Part shown: positions 14,919 to 22,717 of the stretch, piece after piece
How positions within the stretch are numbered: the stretch's first letter is position 1
Layout: every line of letters starts with the position of its first letter
Assembly (NCBI GenBank): GCA_045801465.1
Contig: JBJMSU010000012.1
Coordinates: 1-26,332 of the forward strand
Direction of reading: 5' to 3'
DNA length: 26,332 nt
From: DATFWC01 sp045801465
GTDB lineage: Bacteria; Pseudomonadota; Alphaproteobacteria; Rhizobiales; Xanthobacteraceae
The notes under the pieces: model-generated
The model's input: the letters and a program-made list of their open reading frames with translations, nothing else
Told to the model about the DNA's origin: nothing
Databases searched by the model: none
Position numbers and translations under genes: made by a program

Positions 14919-17090
14919 ATGCGGTTTGACCTTGGCCGATGCGCTATGTCCATTTCGGCTGCCGTTGCGGCTTTGCTGGCGATCGCGGCCGTGCCGGCCG
15001 GCGCGCAGCAAGCGGACGCGACGGCGGTGGCAATCGACGCCGACGACATCGGCGGCGTCGTGCGCGGCCCGGCCGGTCCGGAAGCCGGCGTGTGGGTGAT
15101 CGCGGAAACGCGCGATCTCGGTGTGCGGTACATCAAGATCGTCGTCACCGACGACCAGGGGCGCTATGTCGTGCCCGATCTGCCGAAAGCCAACTATGAC
15201 GTCTGGGTGCGCGGCTACGGCCTTGTCGACAGCCCGAAGGTCAAGTCGGAACCCGGCAAGCAGCTCAACCTTACGGCCGTGCCGGCACCCGACGAGCGGG
15301 CCGCCGCGCAGTACTACCCGGCGATCTACTGGTACTCGATGCTGGAGATTCCGAGCGCCGACCAGTTCGGGCCGAAGAACGAATCGGGGATTCCCGAGAA
15401 GATCAAGCAGACCGACTGGCTCAACGTCATGAAAAACAACGGCTGCGTCGGCTGCCATCAGCTCGGCCAGCTGTCGACCCGAACGATCCCCAAATTTCAC
15501 CTGGACCGGGCCAAGTCGCACGCGGAAGCGTGGATGCTCCGCATCCAGTCGGGTCAGGCCGGCGAGAACATGATCAATCTCGCCGCCGGCGATCTCGGCG
15601 GCGTGCCGTTCAAGTACTTCGGCGAATGGACCGAGCGGGTCGCCAAGGGCGAGCTGCCTTTTGCCAAGCCGACCCGGCCGCAGGGCGTCGAGCGCAATAT
15701 CGTCGTCACGCTGCGCGACTGGCACAACGACAAGCAATATCTGCACGACCTGATCGCCAGCGACCGGCGCTATCCGACCGTCAACGCCAATGGACCGCTG
15801 TACGGGCAATGCGAGCACGCCTGCAACGACATGCCGATCCTCGATCCGGTGAAGAACGTGGCGACGAATTTCAAGTTGCCGTTCACCGACGACATGCCGC
15901 TGGCGCTGGGGCCCGGTAATGCCGGTTCGATCAAGATCCTGGGGCCCTCCGCCTATTGGGGCGAGGAGAATATCTGGGACAGCAGGGCCAACAATCACAA
16001 TTCGATGTTCGACAGCAAGGGGCGCCTGTGGCTGGCCGCAACGGGGCATAAGCCGGACAATCCGGATTTCTGCAAAAAGGGCTCGAAGCACCCGTCCGCG
16101 GTGGAATTCCCGCTCAACAGCACCAATCGCCGGGTGACGATGTACGATCCCAAGACGGGCAAATACACCGCCTACCAGACCTGCTTCGGATCGCATCATC
16201 TGCAGTTCGGCTATGACGAGAACGAGACGCTGTGGATGAGCACCGGCGGCGGCGGCGGCAATGTCGGCTGGATCAACACCAAGATGCTGGACGAGACCGG
16301 CGACATCGAGAAGTCGCAGGGCTGGACCGCGCTGGTGCTCGACACCAACGGCAACGGCGTGCGCGACGAGTACGTGGAGCCCAACCAGCCGGTCGACCCG
16401 ACCAAGGACAAGCGCATCGGACCGACGTTCTACGCCGTGATGCCGAGCCCGGTCGACGGCTCGATCTGGGGAACGCTGCGCGGCAGCCCCGGCGCGATCG
16501 TGCGCGTCGATCCGGGCACCAACCCGCACAAGGCGTTGTCCGAGATCTACAACGTACCGATGCCGGGCTTCGGCGTGCGCGGCGCCGATATCGACAAGCA
16601 GGGCCGCGTTTGGGTTTCGTTGGCCAGCGGCCATATGGGCATGTTCGACCGCCGCAAGTGCAAAGGCCCGCTCAACGGCCCGAAAGCCACCGGCGACCAC
16701 TGCCCCGAGGGCTGGTCGTTCTACCAGTATCCCGGCCCCGGCTTCAAAGGCATCGGCGAGAACAGTGCCGAGGCGAGCTACTATTCGTGGGTCGACCAGC
16801 ACAACACGTTCGGCCTCGGGGATGACATCCCGATGTCGACCGCCAACCTGATGGACGGCCTCGTTGCGCTGAACAAGGACGGCAAGATGGTGTCGATCCG
16901 CGTTCCCTACCCGCTCGGCTTTTACGCCAAGGGCTTCGACGGGCGCATCGACGATCCGAACGCAGGCTGGAAGGGCCGTGGTCTGTGGGCCGCCAACGGC
17001 GACCGCACGCCATGGCTGATCGAAGGCGGCAAGGGCACGAAACCGCTGGCGGCGCACTTCCAGCTGCGGCCTGATCCGCTGGCGAAATAG
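14919..17090 (+). CDS. Exported protein: carboxypeptidase-regulatory-like domain, c-type heme site, beta-propeller
   Basis: The 723-residue protein has a Sec signal peptide (residues 1-30, PAGAQ cleavage). Next comes an Ig-like carboxypeptidase-regulatory fold at about 42-120 (GVVRGPAGPEAGVWVIAET, TDDQGRYVVPDLP, YDVWVRGYG). A single c-type heme motif CVGCH is at 176-180. The remaining roughly 450 residues are repetitive with NHL/streptogramin-lyase-like propeller blades, such as NSMFDSKGRLWLAA, ENETLWMSTGGG, VDGSIWGTLRG and DIDKQGRVWVSLASG. Further cysteines occur in GQCEHACND and in a later KCKG...DHCPEG pair. The ATG at 14919 has AGGGGA nine bases upstream; the ATG at 14901 lacks one. A periplasmic electron-transfer or sensing role, or an oxidoreductase role, is possible. 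I know similar uncharacterised proteins from rhizobia and related bacteria but no assigned reaction. Confidence 0.85.
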   Translation: MRFDLGRCAMSISAAVAALLAIAAVPAGAQQADATAVAIDADDIGGVVRGPAGPEAGVWVIAETRDLGVRYIKIVVTDDQGRYVVPDLPKANYDVWVRGYGLVDSPKVKSEPGKQLNLTAVPAPDERAAAQYYPAIYWYSMLEIPSADQFGPKNESGIPEKIKQTDWLNVMKNNGCVGCHQLGQLSTRTIPKFHLDRAKSHAEAWMLRIQSGQAGENMINLAAGDLGGVPFKYFGEWTERVAKGELPFAKPTRPQGVERNIVVTLRDWHNDKQYLHDLIASDRRYPTVNANGPLYGQCEHACNDMPILDPVKNVATNFKLPFTDDMPLALGPGNAGSIKILGPSAYWGEENIWDSRANNHNSMFDSKGRLWLAATGHKPDNPDFCKKGSKHPSAVEFPLNSTNRRVTMYDPKTGKYTAYQTCFGSHHLQFGYDENETLWMSTGGGGGNVGWINTKMLDETGDIEKSQGWTALVLDTNGNGVRDEYVEPNQPVDPTKDKRIGPTFYAVMPSPVDGSIWGTLRGSPGAIVRVDPGTNPHKALSEIYNVPMPGFGVRGADIDKQGRVWVSLASGHMGMFDRRKCKGPLNGPKATGDHCPEGWSFYQYPGPGFKGIGENSAEASYYSWVDQHNTFGLGDDIPMSTANLMDGLVALNKDGKMVSIRVPYPLGFYAKGFDGRIDDPNAGWKGRGLWAANGDRTPWLIEGGKGTKPLAAHFQLRPDPLAK

Positions 17091-17131
17091 GACGATCTCA
17101 ACCCGTCGCGTCGACAGCGAATACTGACCAC

Positions 17132-17166
17132 CGGCCGCGCGCTCAGATTGGAAGAGCGTGCGGCCG
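17132..17166. terminator. GC-rich hairpin after the heme/propeller gene
   Basis: CGGCCGCGCGCTC (17132-17144) pairs with GAGCGTGCGGCCG (17154-17166), 13 base pairs with one mismatch on one strand (G-T wobble in RNA) and a nine-base loop. It is 42 bases past the stop of the heme protein and about 60 before the M24-fold gene. No U tract follows, so it may be a weak or factor-dependent terminator, or simply an RNA-stabilising stem. Confidence 0.4.
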
Positions 17167-17226
17167 CAGCGTCACGCCCGCTTGTGCCGGGTGCAGGCGT
17201 GCGCGCAAGGACCAAGGATTAACCGC

Positions 17227-18528
17227 ATGAACGATCAGCCTCGCCGTCCGCTCGGGCCGCAGCCGTGGGAGACCGTGCGCACCAAGCTCGACCAGTCGAT
17301 CCCGTTCGCCAACATGCGCGGCACGCCCTATTACCGCGATGCCGTCTACGAGCAGTTCTCCAGCCGAGAATACGCGCGCCGCTATGCGGCATTGCGCGCC
17401 AAGATGCGCGAGGCGAAGCTCGACTGCATCATCGCGGCGGGCGGCCCGAGCCACTGGAGCTTCGGCGGCGCCATGCTGTGGCTCACCGGCCATTGGGAAT
17501 GGCATGCGCTCGCAGCTTACGTGCTGGTGCCGCTCGAGGGCGAGCCGACCATGATCTACTCCATGGGCGGCACCCATGCCGAAGCGGTCCGGCGCCAGGT
17601 CGCGGTGGCGGTCGAGGACGTGCGGCACAGCCGCAACGGCCAGTACGCGCAGGTGATGGTCGAGCGCCTGCGCGAGCTCAAGCTCGAGCGCGGCCGCATC
17701 GGCCTGATGGAGATCGACCCGCGCCACAACGACTATATGCCGGTCAACCAGTACCAGGTGCTGCGCGACCAGCTCCCCGAGGCCGAGCTCGTCTTCACCA
17801 AAGGATTCCTGCACGAGCTTCTCTCCATCCACAGCGCCGAGGAGCTCGACTGCGTGCGCAAGGCCGGGACCTTATGCCAGCGCGCCATGGAGGCGATGGT
17901 CGCGCGCGCCAAGCCGGGCGCGAAGGAATACGAGCTGCGCGCTGCGGCCGGCGCGGCAATCCTGGAAGGCGGCGGCGACATCGATTTCCTCATCATCGGC
18001 TCGACCCCGATGGACGACCCGGCGCTGATCTTCGGCAATCCCCGCCCCTCCGGCCGCGTGCTGAAGCAGGGCGACATCATCAACATGGAACTCGCCGCCG
18101 GCTATCGCGGCTACACGGCGCAGATCGGCTCGCCCATCTGTCTCGGGCCGCCGACCGAGATGGTGCGGAAATTCTGGGAGGAGATCACGCTGCCGGGCTA
18201 TCGCCGCATCGTCGCCGAGATCGCGCCCGGCAAACCCGCGGAGGCGATGCGGCAGGCGAGCCGCTTCTTCCGTGAGGCCGGCGTGCAGTCGCGCCCGACC
18301 CAGTGCCACGGCATCGATCTCGTCACCGACAATCCGCACGTCACCGCCGAGCACGTGAAGGCGGAGCCCTTCGAGCAGGTGCTCAAGCCCGGCATGGTGA
18401 TCATGGCGGAGCCGAACCCGATCACGGCTGATGGCATGTTCGGCATCTTCCTCGGCCACACCTTCATCGTCACCGGCGACGGCCACGAGATCGTGGATCA
18501 ATTCCCGCTGGAGATTGCGGTGGCCTAG
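17227..18528 (+). CDS. M24-fold (aminopeptidase P/creatinase) protein with replaced metal ligands
   Basis: The 433-residue cytosolic protein has an N-terminal creatinase-like domain (about 45-195) and a pita-bread C-terminal domain (about 205-430). In M24 metallopeptidases two Asp, one His and two Glu bind two metals. Here the first Asp position in GDIINMELAAGY is Glu288, the second in GYTAQIGS is Gln299, and the last Glu before the TFIVTGDG strand is Gly410. His361 (QCHGIDL) and Glu395 (VIMAEPNP) remain. Creatinase, which works without metal, shows a comparable loss, so this may be a metal-independent C-N hydrolase or another non-peptidase. ATG 17227 is chosen for AAGGA upstream; the open frame extends to 17158 without a ribosome binding site. 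Confidence 0.87.
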   Translation: MNDQPRRPLGPQPWETVRTKLDQSIPFANMRGTPYYRDAVYEQFSSREYARRYAALRAKMREAKLDCIIAAGGPSHWSFGGAMLWLTGHWEWHALAAYVLVPLEGEPTMIYSMGGTHAEAVRRQVAVAVEDVRHSRNGQYAQVMVERLRELKLERGRIGLMEIDPRHNDYMPVNQYQVLRDQLPEAELVFTKGFLHELLSIHSAEELDCVRKAGTLCQRAMEAMVARAKPGAKEYELRAAAGAAILEGGGDIDFLIIGSTPMDDPALIFGNPRPSGRVLKQGDIINMELAAGYRGYTAQIGSPICLGPPTEMVRKFWEEITLPGYRRIVAEIAPGKPAEAMRQASRFFREAGVQSRPTQCHGIDLVTDNPHVTAEHVKAEPFEQVLKPGMVIMAEPNPITADGMFGIFLGHTFIVTGDGHEIVDQFPLEIAVA

Positions 18529-18550
18529 CGCGGTCTATCCGCTTACTGCG

Positions 18551-18704
18551 GCTGTCATCCCGGCCGAGCGCGAAGCGCGAGTGCCGGGACCTACGTACCC
18601 TGGTGTCAGTTGCGGGCCGCCGAATTTCATCCGCAACACCGGGGTACTTGGGTCCCGGGTCTGCAGCGCACCACTTCGTGCTGCGCTGCGCCCAGGATGA
18701 CAGC
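18551..18704. repeat. Palindromic repeat between convergent genes
   Basis: GCTGTCATCC at 18551-18560 is the exact reverse complement of GGATGACAGC at 18695-18704. Further inward, CCGGGACCTACGTACCC (about 18584-18600) opposes GGGGTACTTGGGTCCCGG (about 18642-18659), and GCAGCGCA...TGCGCTGC forms a hairpin at 18663-18688. It fills the gap between the M24-fold gene and the convergent ThDP gene and could terminate both. Its ends resemble the GTCAT/ATGAC ends of repeats at 3237, 21461 and 24831. Confidence 0.8.
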
Positions 18705-18732
18705 CGAGTAACTATCATGCACACTGAAAATC

Positions 18733-20424
18733 TCAGCTCACCGCGACCGGGGCCAGCGCGTCGATGTCGGTGACGACGTCGATGATGACCGGGCGGTCGG
18801 CGCCGTAAGCGCGCTGCAACGCCGGCTTAAGCTCGGCCGGCTTCTCGACGCGGATGCCGATCGCGCCCATGTCTTCGGCGATCCTGGCGAAGTTGACCTT
18901 GGTGTAGGTCCACAATTCCAGCGCCTGCTCGGTCTGCTTGCCGCCATAGACGCGGTCGAAGCCGCGCTTGGACTGGTTGCCGCTGGAATTGTTGTTGACC
19001 ACCGTGACGCTGTTGATGCGCCAGCGCACCGCGGTCTCGACCTCGCCGATGTGATACCAAAAGCCGGCGTCGCCGGTGAACACCACCACGGGCCGCTCCG
19101 GCGCGCCGCATTTGGCGCCAAGGCCGGCCGGGAACGCCCAGCCCAGATGCCCGGCGCTGCGCAGGTAACTCTGCTGCGGCGTGCGCAGGTCGTACATGCC
19201 GCCCATCCACATGCCGGCGTGACCGGTGTCGGCCACCACGATGGCATCGTCGGGCACGTGTTTCGACAGCTCGCCGCAGATGCGCTCGGGCCGGATCGGC
19301 ACCGCATCGGAGGTGAGCAGCGGGCCATATTTCTCCCGCCATTCCTGGCAGATCGCGCGCGCCCGCTCGGTCCACGCCTTGCGCTTGCCGGCGGTCCTGG
19401 CATCCGCCTCCTGGCGCATGCGGGCGAGCGTCGCCTTGGCGTCGCCGAGCACGGCGGCCTGCAGCGGATAATTACGCCCCAGCGCCTCGGCGTTGATGTC
19501 GATCTGGATCGCCGGCGTGCCGATCTTCGGCACCGCCCAGAAATGCGTCGTCATGCCGCCGGTCTCGGTGCCGACGAAGCAGACGAGGTCGGCTTCGTTG
19601 ACGACGCGATTGGCGCTCTCGCGCGAATAGGTGCCCACGACGCCGACCGACAGCGGGTGCGTGCCGGGGATCGAGTCCTTGCCGTTGAGCGAGGTCGCCA
19701 CCGGAATGGCCAGCGCCTCGGCGAGCGCCACGAGTTCCGATCCGGCGCGCGAGGCGCGCACGCCGCCGCCGGCGACGATCACGGGGCGCTCGGCCTCCTG
19801 CAGCAGCTTGAGCGCGGCGCGCATGTGGGTGAGGTCCGGCTCCGGCCGGAACGGCGGCACCCGCGCGAACAGCTCATCGACCAGGGGCTCCATCTCGGCC
19901 TCCTCGGCGTCGACCTGGCCTTCATTGCCGCGGAACTGCAGGTGCACCGGGCCGGGCGTGCCGGAGACGGCGGCGCGGAACGCCTGGCGCACCATGTCGG
20001 GAAAGCGCGCCACGTCGTCGACGGTGGCGTTGAACTTGGTCACCGGCTCGAACGCCGGCACGTCGTCGACCTCCTGATAGACCTTGCGGAACTTGGTCGC
20101 CGGCTCGCGCCCGCCGGTGAAGGCGATCACCGGCGAATGAGCCAGGTAGGCGTCGCGCAGGCCAGCCGCGAGATTGAGCGCGCCGATCACCTGCGCCATG
20201 CAGATGCCGGGCCTGCCCGATGCGCGCGCGTAGCCGTCCGCCATGTAGGCGGCGGATTTTTCCCCGTGCGTGTGGATGCGGGCGATCTTGGTACGGCGCT
20301 CCATCTCGACGAAGCTGCGACGCAGCACGGCCGGCACCATGAACACGTGAGTGACGCCGTAGCCGGCGAGCATGTCGGCCATGCATTCCGCCCCGCTCAT
20401 GCGCCGGCGATTGTGTCCGAGCAT
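18733..20424 (-). CDS. ThDP-dependent enzyme, acetolactate synthase large-subunit-like
   Basis: This 563-residue protein has the three-domain PYR/central/PP architecture of acetohydroxyacid synthase, glyoxylate carboligase, oxalyl-CoA decarboxylase and sulfoacetaldehyde acetyltransferase. Glu55 in HTHGEKSAAYMADGYAR is the cofactor-activating glutamate. The central domain starts near residue 195 with RPVIVAGGGV. The ThDP/Mg site is GDAGFWYHIGEVE at 451 onward, ending in NNNS at 477-480. The gene has AAGGA upstream of its ATG at 20424. No small regulatory subunit is adjacent, so valine-pathway AHAS is less likely than a catabolic carboligase or decarboxylase. The first 74 bases of the gene are duplicated at 21231-21304. 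Confidence 0.9.
   Translation of the reverse strand: MLGHNRRRMSGAECMADMLAGYGVTHVFMVPAVLRRSFVEMERRTKIARIHTHGEKSAAYMADGYARASGRPGICMAQVIGALNLAAGLRDAYLAHSPVIAFTGGREPATKFRKVYQEVDDVPAFEPVTKFNATVDDVARFPDMVRQAFRAAVSGTPGPVHLQFRGNEGQVDAEEAEMEPLVDELFARVPPFRPEPDLTHMRAALKLLQEAERPVIVAGGGVRASRAGSELVALAEALAIPVATSLNGKDSIPGTHPLSVGVVGTYSRESANRVVNEADLVCFVGTETGGMTTHFWAVPKIGTPAIQIDINAEALGRNYPLQAAVLGDAKATLARMRQEADARTAGKRKAWTERARAICQEWREKYGPLLTSDAVPIRPERICGELSKHVPDDAIVVADTGHAGMWMGGMYDLRTPQQSYLRSAGHLGWAFPAGLGAKCGAPERPVVVFTGDAGFWYHIGEVETAVRWRINSVTVVNNNSSGNQSKRGFDRVYGGKQTEQALELWTYTKVNFARIAEDMGAIGIRVEKPAELKPALQRAYGADRPVIIDVVTDIDALAPVAVS
20351..20424. repeat. Direct repeat copy A (5' end of the ThDP gene)
   Basis: These 74 bases, coding for the first 24-25 residues of the ThDP enzyme on the minus strand, recur at 21231-21304 in the same orientation with only two mismatches (C/T in CCGC[C/T]CCG and G/A in TGTCC[G/A]AGC). 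The Uma2-family gene lies between the copies. Confidence 0.93.
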
Positions 20425-20624
20425 TTGTTGGTCCTTTTAAATCAGGGCCTGATGCCGACGGCGATAAGCGGCATCCATGTCTTGGTGTTCAAGAGCAAAG
20501 TCGCGTGGACGACGCAAGAGCCCAAGTACGACGGAGGGCGCTTGAGCCAAAGCAAATCGGTTATACCTATCGCAAGCTGCGTATTGCGATGCTAAATTGA
20601 TCTTCGGTGAAGGAGACGTGCCAC
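20425..20624. other. Divergent gap between ThDP gene and Uma2-family gene
   Basis: These 200 bases should contain the start signals of both neighbours. The part next to the Uma2 gene (about 20545-20600) is clearly AT-richer than the window and includes GGTTATACC. No coding frame with a ribosome binding site is seen. The rest shows nothing recognisable. Confidence 0.5.
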
Positions 20625-21227
20625 ATGACCGTGAACGCCCCCGCGCGGCCCCTCTCCGGAACCATGGACGTGGACGAGTTCATGGCCTTCCTGGAAACGC
20701 GGCCAAAGGGAGAGCACTGGGAGCTGATCGAGGGGGTTGCCGTAATGATGGCGCCGCCAAGCTATGCGCATCAGCGAATTGTGTCCAATCTTTGCAATCT
20801 TCTCAACAGCGCTTTCGCTGCGCAGAGTCTCGACCTGTATGCCTATCCCGGCACCGGCGTCCGGACGCCGGGCGTCAGGAATTTCCAGCCGGAGCCGGAC
20901 GTGGTCGTCGCGCCCGGCGTCTCCGGCTACGAGCTTTACTCGGAACGCTTTCAGCTGGTTGCGGAAGTCCTATCGCCATCGAATACCCGCACGGAGATCG
21001 ATTTGAAGCTGCGTCGATACCGCGAGGCGCCGGCCAATCTATATGCCGTCGTGATCGAGCCGCGCGAGTTTCTGGTGGAGATTCATGCAAAGCGCGGCAA
21101 CTGGCAGCCGACGATCCTCACCAAGGCCGACGATCCGATCGAAATGCCGGAGTTCGGCCTGCGCTGCCGGGTTGCCGACCTCTATCGCGGTACGCCGCTC
21201 GGCCCGCAGCGCGCACCGTCGGGATGA
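20625..21227 (+). CDS. Uma2-family putative endonuclease
   Basis: The 200-residue protein belongs to the Uma2 (DUF820) family with a PD-(D/E)XK restriction-endonuclease-like core. Family residues are seen in order: HWELIEGVAVMMAPPS (Glu36 region), PEPDVVV (Asp92), LVAEVLSPSN (Glu114) and DLKLRRYREAPANLYAVVIEP (Lys128). These fit the D-x(n)-E-x-K nuclease pattern, so a nuclease is plausible. Uma2 proteins are abundant in cyanobacteria and scattered in other bacteria, often next to mobile DNA, and their biological role is unsettled. ATG 20625 is preferred over GTG 20607 because AAGGAGA lies at 20610-20616. The gene is on the opposite strand to its neighbours, and its stop lies three bases before the duplicated 5' end of the ThDP gene. 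Confidence 0.88.
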   Translation: MTVNAPARPLSGTMDVDEFMAFLETRPKGEHWELIEGVAVMMAPPSYAHQRIVSNLCNLLNSAFAAQSLDLYAYPGTGVRTPGVRNFQPEPDVVVAPGVSGYELYSERFQLVAEVLSPSNTRTEIDLKLRRYREAPANLYAVVIEPREFLVEIHAKRGNWQPTILTKADDPIEMPEFGLRCRVADLYRGTPLGPQRAPSG

Positions 21228-21230
21228 AGG

Positions 21231-21304
21231 GTGACGCCGTAGCCGGCGAGCATGTCGGCCATGCATTCCGCTCCGCTCATGCGCCGGCGATTGTGTCCAA
21301 GCAT
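21231..21304 (-). pseudogene. Truncated duplicate of the ThDP gene 5' end (direct repeat copy B)
   Basis: Read on the minus strand it codes MLGHNRRRMSGAECMADMLAGYGVT, identical to the start of the ThDP enzyme. It then breaks off abruptly at the end of the Uma2 gene, after which the frame is unrelated. It matches 20351-20424 at 72 of 74 bases. Upstream of its ATG the sequence (AATATGACGATG) differs from that of the intact copy. It has no functional product. Confidence 0.9.
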
Positions 21305-21330
21305 CGTCATATTGTTCCTCTCACTCGGTC

Positions 21331-21406
21331 GTTCCGGGCGAGCGACCAGCGCTCGCAATGGTGCGGCTTGCACGGCTTTCGCTGCGCTGGTCGCGAGGCC
21401 CGGAAC
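21331..21406. repeat. Short inverted repeat
   Basis: GTTCCGGGCGAGCGACCAGCG at 21331-21351 is nearly the complement of CGCTGGTCGCGAGGCCCGGAAC at 21385-21406, with about 33 bases between. It lies in the non-coding gap between the ThDP 5' fragment and the cyclase-family gene and may act as a stem after the cyclase-family gene. Confidence 0.75.
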
Positions 21407-21460
21407 CCATGATCACTGAAGACGACGTCTTCGCAACCGTGCCAGATCGCGACTGCGGTG

Positions 21461-21542
21461 GTCATGGATTCCGGCTCTCGCGCACGCGATGAATTCCATG
21501 CGCGTGTGTGAACCCGCCCAGCGTGCGCTCGGCCGGAATGAC
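21461..21542. repeat. GTCAT...ATGAC inverted repeat abutting the cyclase-family gene
   Basis: GTCATGGATTCCGG at 21461-21474 faces CCGGAATGAC at 21533-21542. The right end is two bases from the cyclase-family stop codon, so in the transcript it starts right after the gene. The outer left 14 bases are identical to those of the repeat at 24831. Confidence 0.7.
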
Positions 21543-21544
21543 CG

Positions 21545-22516
21545 TCATTTGATCGCCAGCGGGTTGACCGGCGATCCGACCGCGCCGGTGATGGGAATTG
21601 CCGGCCCGACGAACATGAACTCATAGACCTTGTCGGCGGCGCAGTCCTCCGCCAGCTCCTTGAGATAGAAGATCTCGCCCATGGTGAGGCCCATCATCGG
21701 GATGGTGATCCAGTGCCAGGGCTGGTTGATGCCCGGCTCGGTCTCGTTCGGCCGCACTTCGTTGCCCCACGTGTCGGTGGCGACGGCGGCGATCTCGGTG
21801 CGCCGGATCCATTCCAGCGTCTCGAATGCGAGGCCCGGCGCGTCGCCGCCGGCATAGCCGTCCCAGCTCTTGCTGCGCAGGCAGCGCTCCATCTGCCCGG
21901 TGCGCAGGATGACATAGTCGCCACGCCTGATGGTCACGCCATGGGCTTTTGCCGCCTTGTCGAGGTCGGCACTGGTGATGGCGTAGCCGTCCTCGAGCTC
22001 CTCCTTGCCCAGGACGCGCGCCATGTCGAGGAACACGCCGCGGCCGACCATCTTGTTCTTGGTCTTCTCGATGCCGCACTTCTGCGCGCCGAAGCTCGTG
22101 ACCTCGCGGCAGTCGTAGCCGTTCCACATGGAGTTCTCGTAAAAGACGTGACCGAGCCCGTCCCACTGCGTGCCGCACTGGAGCGCCATGGTGACCATGT
22201 CGTCGGCGGCGCGAATGCCGCGCTTGTCGAGCACGCCGGAGTAAGCGTCGCACCCGGTGCGCAACATGACGTGGACGGGATTGATGCGCCCCGGCACCGG
22301 ATAGGAGGTCTTGGCGCCTTGCGGCCCGAACTGATCGAAATTGAGCGCGAGCGAAATCACCTTTCCCTTCTTGACCAGTTGAGCGGCGGCGATGATGTCG
22401 GCCGGGCTCGTATAGTTGAGGGTCCCGATCTCGTCGTCCGGCCCCCACTTGCCCCAGTTCTTGTACGTCTCGGCGGCCTTGCGCAGGTCGTCTCGCGTCA
22501 GCTTGCGATCCGGCAT
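21545..22516 (-). CDS. Cyclase-family (kynurenine formamidase-like) hydrolase with Gln-substituted motif
   Basis: This 323-residue cytosolic protein belongs to the cyclase/KynB superfamily of metal-dependent hydrolases acting on formamides, lactones or cyclic amides. The canonical metal motif HxGTHxDxPxH appears here as QCGTQWDGLGH (113-123): both N-terminal His positions are Gln, and Asp119 and His123 are kept. This longer subgroup also shows GPDDEIGTLNYTSP at 25-38 and an AVATDTWGNEVRP segment. A GAGGAG ribosome binding site lies upstream of ATG 22516. It reads toward the ThDP gene, and the duplicated ThDP 5' end lies in between, so it may once have been the gene directly upstream in an operon with it. 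Confidence 0.88.
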   Translation of the reverse strand: MPDRKLTRDDLRKAAETYKNWGKWGPDDEIGTLNYTSPADIIAAAQLVKKGKVISLALNFDQFGPQGAKTSYPVPGRINPVHVMLRTGCDAYSGVLDKRGIRAADDMVTMALQCGTQWDGLGHVFYENSMWNGYDCREVTSFGAQKCGIEKTKNKMVGRGVFLDMARVLGKEELEDGYAITSADLDKAAKAHGVTIRRGDYVILRTGQMERCLRSKSWDGYAGGDAPGLAFETLEWIRRTEIAAVATDTWGNEVRPNETEPGINQPWHWITIPMMGLTMGEIFYLKELAEDCAADKVYEFMFVGPAIPITGAVGSPVNPLAIK

Positions 22517-22628
22517 TAAGAACTCCTCATCGGAAATGGATCGTGCGGCGGGCGTTAATCATCCGACACCGCGGCAGGATGGAGGACAAGTCTGGACCAT
22601 TGCGGGCCGCGCGTGAAGTGGGCACAGT

Positions 22629-22704
22629 CTAGTGCCCCGCTTCCGAAGTTCGTGATACATGGCAGCCCGTTCTGACACGAACTTCGGAAGCAAAGGGGCA
22701 CTAG
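22629..22704. repeat. CTAG-bounded palindrome 1
   Basis: The left arm CTAGTGCCCCGCTTCCGAAG onward (22629-22654, ending TTCGTG) pairs with 22676-22704, which ends GGGGCACTAG. The arms match almost perfectly apart from three or so unpaired bases (CAAAGGGG against CCCCG), with a loop of about 21 bases. It forms a pair with the similar element at 22718. Confidence 0.88.
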
Positions 22705-22717
22705 CAAGTCTATGGTT

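Noticed and set aside
14886..17057. A 723-residue open frame on the minus strand opposite the heme/propeller gene
   Set aside because: It lacks a ribosome binding site and any recognisable domain, and is Arg/His/Val/Ala-rich as expected for the mirror of a GC-rich gene. The plus strand has a signal peptide, heme motif and propeller repeats.
18733..20424. Calling the ThDP gene ilvB (biosynthetic acetolactate synthase)
   Set aside because: No ilvN/ilvC neighbours are present and specificity residues cannot be assigned by eye, so only the superfamily is named.
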